From contig LJXT01000022.1 of the NCBI GenBank assembly GCA_001314815.1, forward strand, positions 1-37,195: a DNA stretch of 37,195 nt, given 5' to 3'. Positions 33,770 through 37,195 of this stretch are shown piece after piece. Numbering within the stretch: the first letter of the stretch is position 1; the number at the start of each line of letters is the position of its first letter. The notes beneath the pieces are model-generated. The model made no database searches. It saw only the letters and a program-made list of their open reading frames with translations, and was not told where the DNA came from. Origin of the DNA: Algoriphagus marincola HL-49 (GTDB lineage: Bacteria; Bacteroidota; Bacteroidia; Cytophagales; Cyclobacteriaceae). A program made the translations under genes and the position numbers.

Positions 33770-34309
33770 ATGATTAATCCTTGGCATGATGTAAACATCG
33801 GTAAAGGCGCTCCCGAACAGGTAATGGGCGTAGTGGAAATCCCTAAAGGAAGTAAAGGGAAATACGAACTACACAAAAAGTCCGGAATGCTAATGCTCGA
33901 TAGAGTTCTCTTTTCCGCTGTTCATTATCCGGCAAATTATGGATTTATTCCACAGACCTATTGTGAGGACCATGACCCCTTGGATATCCTGATTATTTCT
34001 CAAATTGATATTCCTTCCATGTGCTTGGTGGAGGCAAAAGTGATCGGAGTGATGCGAATGGTCGATGGAGGAGAAGCGGATGATAAAATCATCGCCGTAG
34101 CTGCAGGTGACCAATCTGTGAATTATATCAATGACATCGATGAGCTTCCTCCGCATTTGATGAAGGAGGTACACCGGTTCTTTGAGGATTACAAAAAGCT
34201 TGAAAACAAGGAAGTGAAAGTGGAGGACTTCTTAGGAAAAGAAGATGCGATCCGAATTATCAATGAAAGTATTGAACTTTACGATAAGCATTTCCGAAAT
34301 CAACGATAA
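33770..34309 (+). CDS. ppa: Inorganic pyrophosphatase (family I)
   Basis: 179 aa from ATG 33770, the usual family I length; a start 19 codons earlier would read through the promoter element. The Mg-binding signature D67-H-D-P-L-D72 and the [11 protein letters not shown] block are intact. It hydrolyses PPi to two phosphates and pulls biosynthetic reactions forward. It is probably transcribed separately from the kinase unit, 71 bp away, and is closed by a clear terminator. Confidence 0.96.
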   Translation: MINPWHDVNIGKGAPEQVMGVVEIPKGSKGKYELHKKSGMLMLDRVLFSAVHYPANYGFIPQTYCEDHDPLDILIISQIDIPSMCLVEAKVIGVMRMVDGGEADDKIIAVAAGDQSVNYINDIDELPPHLMKEVHRFFEDYKKLENKEVKVEDFLGKEDAIRIINESIELYDKHFRNQR

Positions 34310-34312
34310 TCC

Positions 34313-34341
34313 AAGGCCTGAGCAATCAGGCTTTTTTGTTT
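34313..34341 (+). terminator. Rho-independent terminator after ppa
   Basis: GCCTGA-GCAA-TCAGGC with a GNRA-type loop is followed directly by six T. It sits 6 bp past the ppa stop and overlaps the last codons of the convergent gene. Confidence 0.88.
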
Positions 34342-34784
34342 TTCACTTCTTTTTTGGCGGATTTTTTCCGAAGGTATTTGACCAGTTCACTGTATGCTTC
34401 GTGCTCGTGGTTGGATACACTGATGGACTGCTGATCGGAGAAAGCCACCGTCAATTGGCGAAATTCTTTTTTGTTGGCCAAAATCACTTCCTCCTCCCAA
34501 GCCAAAATATCTGTGATAGGATAGGCTTTTTGATAGCCTCGCAACGGAAGTTTGACAATGATTTGATCTCTTCCAGCGGTAATAAACCGAAAGCCCGCCA
34601 TCATTTTCACCAGAAGCATCAGCAGAACCAAGGTGATCAAAGAGGCAGCTATCAGGTAAAACCATAGTCCAAAACTTCCTTTGTACGCAAAATCCCGTAG
34701 AATGAAAATCAAACCTGCCAATAAAGCGACTACTATCAGTCCGAGTGAAAAATAGGTGGAGCCTTTGGGTTTAATGACGATCAT
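34326..34784 (-). CDS. Two-TM membrane protein, PH-domain-like
   Basis: 152 aa from ATG 34784; a start 12 codons upstream would extend the overlap with the ACP phosphodiesterase gene from 14 to 50 bp. Two TM helices (~13-30 and ~38-62) are followed by a cytoplasmic beta-rich domain (FRFITAGRDQIIVKLP...YPITDILAWEEEV) and a basic Lys-rich tail. The layout resembles bacterial PH-like (bPH2/YdbS-type) membrane proteins, but the family is not certain. It is translationally coupled to the gene upstream. Confidence 0.65.
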   Translation of the reverse strand: MIVIKPKGSTYFSLGLIVVALLAGLIFILRDFAYKGSFGLWFYLIAASLITLVLLMLLVKMMAGFRFITAGRDQIIVKLPLRGYQKAYPITDILAWEEEVILANKKEFRQLTVAFSDQQSISVSNHEHEAYSELVKYLRKKSAKKEVKNKKA

Positions 34785-35376
34785 GAGTTTTTTTGATTTC
34801 CTGAAGTTTTGCGAATGCAAAAGTCTCCAAATCCTTGAAAAAAGCGAAGAAAATCACTTGAAATTGAGGTTCATATTCCAATAAGGCCAAATGGGCTTCC
34901 TCCATTTTGGAGTCAAATCGGGTGCGCTTGGCCATTCCGGTCAGTGAGCGCCGGATACCTTCCACTTCCCCATAGTGCAGGAGCCAATTGTCCTTTTTCA
35001 TCCAAAAATACATATTGGCAAAGCGCTCCGGAAAGATGTCCTCGTGACCATCGAGGGTATTGTAGGTTTTTTGGATAAAGTCTTCAACAGTTGAAGCTGA
35101 AAATTCTGACCAGTTTTTGATCAAAAAATAATCGAAAAATACGTCTGTAATGACCGTGGAATAGTGTCCAAATTTAGGTCGAAGATAGGATTGCCCTGCT
35201 TTGACTAAAGGGTGAGAATCGGTGAACAGGTCTATTTCGCGATGGAGAAATATGCCTCGCTTGATTTCCTCCTCAAAATTTTCGATTTGTCTCCCTTTCA
35301 CAAAGTCTGCGATAAAATTCCCAACAAGAATTTTTTCTTGATCAAAGGACAGAAAAGCATGTGCTAGAAAATTCAT
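34771..35376 (-). CDS. acpH: ACP phosphodiesterase (AcpH/DUF479 family)
   Basis: 201 aa, typical length. The opening MNFLAHAFLSF...LVGNFIADFVKGRQ and the GIFLHREIDLFTDSHP block (~42-57) are characteristic of AcpH, a relative of HD phosphohydrolases. It removes the 4'-phosphopantetheine arm from holo-acyl carrier protein. It heads a two-gene unit and is divergent from the helicase gene with a 63-bp gap. Confidence 0.9.
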   Translation of the reverse strand: MNFLAHAFLSFDQEKILVGNFIADFVKGRQIENFEEEIKRGIFLHREIDLFTDSHPLVKAGQSYLRPKFGHYSTVITDVFFDYFLIKNWSEFSASTVEDFIQKTYNTLDGHEDIFPERFANMYFWMKKDNWLLHYGEVEGIRRSLTGMAKRTRFDSKMEEAHLALLEYEPQFQVIFFAFFKDLETFAFAKLQEIKKTHDRH

Positions 35377-35439
35377 GAGGGATGTAAAAAAAGGAAACTC
35401 TATAGCTTTTGATTAGTTTCGTCCACAAAATACGCATTG

Positions 35440-37195
35440 ATGGACAAAGTCACGGAGGAATTAAGAAAAGGTCTGAAACTTTTGAAGCAGGAATGGCAAG
35501 AAGATCTGGCTCAATACAAGAAAAAGTTTCTGAATACCTCCCTAGCGGATAAGAAAAAGGAAGGCATTACTTGGCATCCCATTCAGGTCAAGAAGGCTAA
35601 AATCGGAATGGGAGAAAGGCTTTTAGTGGAAATTGAAAGACTGGACTCCAATCAAAACTCTGCCTTTCAGTCCGGAAAATCCGTGGCGTTTTTCTCTACT
35701 CAAGAAGGCTATGCCTCTTCAGAATATCGAATCAATGGCGTGATCAATCAGGTCAGAAAGGACAGCATGATTGTAACTCTTCAGGCGGATGAGTTGCCGG
35801 AATGGATGGACAGCAGTCGTCTGGGGGTAGATTTGCTTTTTGATGAGGCAAGCTATCGGGAAATGGAATTTGCTTTGAAAAAAGTGATTTCTCCCGAAAA
35901 TCTTCGATTGAAAGAACTCAAGGAAATCTTGCTGGGAGATCAAAAACCAAATTTTTCTGAAAAAAGAAGGGGAAATAGCCCATTGCTCAATGATTCCCAA
36001 AATAAAGCTTGTGAAAAAATCGCCAATGCGAAAGACGTAGCGATCATCCACGGCCCTCCGGGAACAGGTAAGACGACCACACTGATTCAGGCTATCCAAG
36101 AGGCAGTGGATGCAAGATTGTCTATTCTTGTTTCCGCTCCGAGTAATGCCGCAGTGGATTTACTGGTCGAAAAGTTGACCGATGTGGGGATTTCCACACT
36201 CAGACTGGGCCATCCCGCACGGGTGGAGGAGAAAATTCTCAATCAGACGATGGATGCACAAACCGCCAATCATGAGTCATACCGGGATTTGAAAAAGCTT
36301 CGAAAGGACATCGATCACTACCTCAAACTAGCCAAGCAATACAAACGAAGCTTTGGACCGGAGGAACGCCGACAGCGGAAAATGCTGTTTGATGAGGTGG
36401 GGCGAATCCGCGAAGCTGCCAAGCATCTGGAGGAGTATATTTCCTTTGATATTTTTCAAAAGACGCAGGTATTTGCCAGTACCTTGGTCGGATCCTCTTC
36501 TAATTACTTGAAGGGGATGATATTCGATGTGGTATTTATCGATGAAGCGGCACAAGGACTGGAAGCTGCCACTTGGATTCCGATTTTGAAAGCAAAAAAG
36601 GTGGTCTTTGCAGGAGATCATTTGCAACTCCCACCCACGATCAAATCCTATGAAGCAGCCAAAGAGGGATTGGCAATCACTTTGATGGAAAAGGTCATTC
36701 AGCGAAAGCCACAAGTGGCCGAACTCCTCCAAGTGCAATACCGGATGAAAGCCGAAATCATGGGCTTTTCCAATGAGTATTTCTATCAGGGGAAATTACA
36801 GGCAGCTGAGAACACGAAGCAGCATTTCTTTGAATATGAAGCAATCTTGGAATGGATTGATACGGCAGGCGCTGCTTATACCGATCGGCAAGAGGAGGAA
36901 AGTCTCAGCACATTCAATCCTGAGGAAACATTATTCGCCTGCAAATATTTGAATGAATTGATCAAGCGAATCGGAATTTCAACATTCAAGGAAAATGGCT
37001 GGACTATCGGTTTGATTGCGCCCTATTCAGCACAGGTCCGTTACTTACGTTCCTTGATTTTTGAGAGCTTTGATTTTCCAAACTTAAAAGCCTTTGCCGA
37101 TTTGATTACCATTGATACCGTAGATGGATTTCAGGGGCAAGAGCGGGACTTGATGCTGATTTCCCTGACTCGATCCAATGAGCGGGGAGAGATCG
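35440..37195 (+). CDS. SF1B (UPF1/IGHMBP2-like) DNA/RNA helicase, 3' end cut
   Basis: The frame is open from ATG 35440 to the last base (585 codons), so the C-terminus is outside the window. An N-terminal beta-barrel-like region (~40-150) precedes helicase motif I GPPGTGKT (205-212), motif II DEAAQ (368-372), motif III GDHLQLPPT, QYRM (~433-436) and motif V/VI region TVDGFQGQERD. This order is that of UPF1-like superfamily 1B helicases, which move 5' to 3'. IGHMBP2-type bacterial homologues of ~630 aa are widespread and poorly studied. It lies 63 bp from the divergent acpH. Confidence 0.93.
   Translation, partial: MDKVTEELRKGLKLLKQEWQEDLAQYKKKFLNTSLADKKKEGITWHPIQVKKAKIGMGERLLVEIERLDSNQNSAFQSGKSVAFFSTQEGYASSEYRINGVINQVRKDSMIVTLQADELPEWMDSSRLGVDLLFDEASYREMEFALKKVISPENLRLKELKEILLGDQKPNFSEKRRGNSPLLNDSQNKACEKIANAKDVAIIHGPPGTGKTTTLIQAIQEAVDARLSILVSAPSNAAVDLLVEKLTDVGISTLRLGHPARVEEKILNQTMDAQTANHESYRDLKKLRKDIDHYLKLAKQYKRSFGPEERRQRKMLFDEVGRIREAAKHLEEYISFDIFQKTQVFASTLVGSSSNYLKGMIFDVVFIDEAAQGLEAATWIPILKAKKVVFAGDHLQLPPTIKSYEAAKEGLAITLMEKVIQRKPQVAELLQVQYRMKAEIMGFSNEYFYQGKLQAAENTKQHFFEYEAILEWIDTAGAAYTDRQEEESLSTFNPEETLFACKYLNELIKRIGISTFKENGWTIGLIAPYSAQVRYLRSLIFESFDFPNLKAFADLITIDTVDGFQGQERDLMLISLTRSNERGEI

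Noticed and set aside
34245-34667. 140-aa plus-strand frame overlapping ppa and the PH-like gene
   Set aside because: It runs through the ppa terminator and opposite a membrane protein gene; no family features.
35719-36738. Open frames of 126 and 136 aa antisense to the helicase gene
   Set aside because: The helicase frame is continuous with all SF1B motifs through this region; the antisense frames show no domain.
1-37195. Search for CRISPR arrays, tRNAs, IS elements, long direct repeats and att sites
   Set aside because: None seen by eye on either strand; a tool such as CRISPRCasFinder or tRNAscan-SE would settle faint cases.

Overview
The window looks like a chromosomal segment of a Bacteroidota bacterium, most likely Cytophagales (Cyclobacteriaceae / Algoriphagus-like). 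The evidence is a fused LpxC-FabZ, a fused CcoN-CcoO cbb3 oxidase, a PorX-type response regulator of the type IX secretion system, Bat-type VWA proteins, few Shine-Dalgarno sequences, and promoter-like TTTG / TAnnTTTG elements typical of this phylum. The family assignment is inference. Most of the window is ordinary core genome.

Layout. 1-76: 3' end of a 5S rRNA and its terminator. 266-3000 (-): a DUF4296 lipoprotein and mutS2. 3103-5897 (+): DUF58 protein, a BatD-like membrane protein and BatA, a shortened Bat locus without moxR or batB-E. 5886-6977 (-): AlkB-type non-haem diiron hydroxylase. 7142-8494 (+): hemN. 8491-17650 (-): a complete cbb3 oxidase cluster in the order hypothetical/USP-like, ccoI, ccoS, ccoNO, ccoQ, ccoP, ccoG, ccoH, DsbD_2/TauE-like protein. 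17810-18298 (-): small lipoprotein with its own promoter and terminator. 18358-23460 (-): HD phosphohydrolase, lpxD, lpxC-fabZ, lpxA and an orphan ABC ATPase. 23519-26715 (+): porX, tsaE and an alanine dehydrogenase-like gene. 26716-27192 (-): stand-alone receiver. 27528-33698 (+): a tightly packed four-gene unit of ThiF/E1-nitroreductase fusion, GNAT-like acyltransferase, 7TM histidine kinase and receiver-histidine kinase. 33770-34309 (+): inorganic pyrophosphatase. 34326-35376 (-): membrane protein and ACP phosphodiesterase. 35440-end (+): an SF1B helicase running off the window.

Two things stand out. The first is the 27528-33698 unit. It joins predicted small-molecule or peptide-modifying enzymes (E1-type adenylation, flavin oxidoreductase, acyltransferase) to a membrane sensor kinase and a second, soluble kinase. 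The stand-alone receiver encoded just upstream on the other strand is clearly paralogous to the receiver of the last gene. This could be an undescribed signal-making and signal-sensing system. The second is a pair of matching CTGAT-N4-ATCAG palindromes (FNR/CRP-family geometry) upstream of hemN and of the cbb3 cluster. Both sit the same 55 bp from a TAnnTTTG-like -7 element, which suggests a shared low-oxygen regulon.

No CRISPR array, insertion sequence, tRNA, prophage or integrase was seen.
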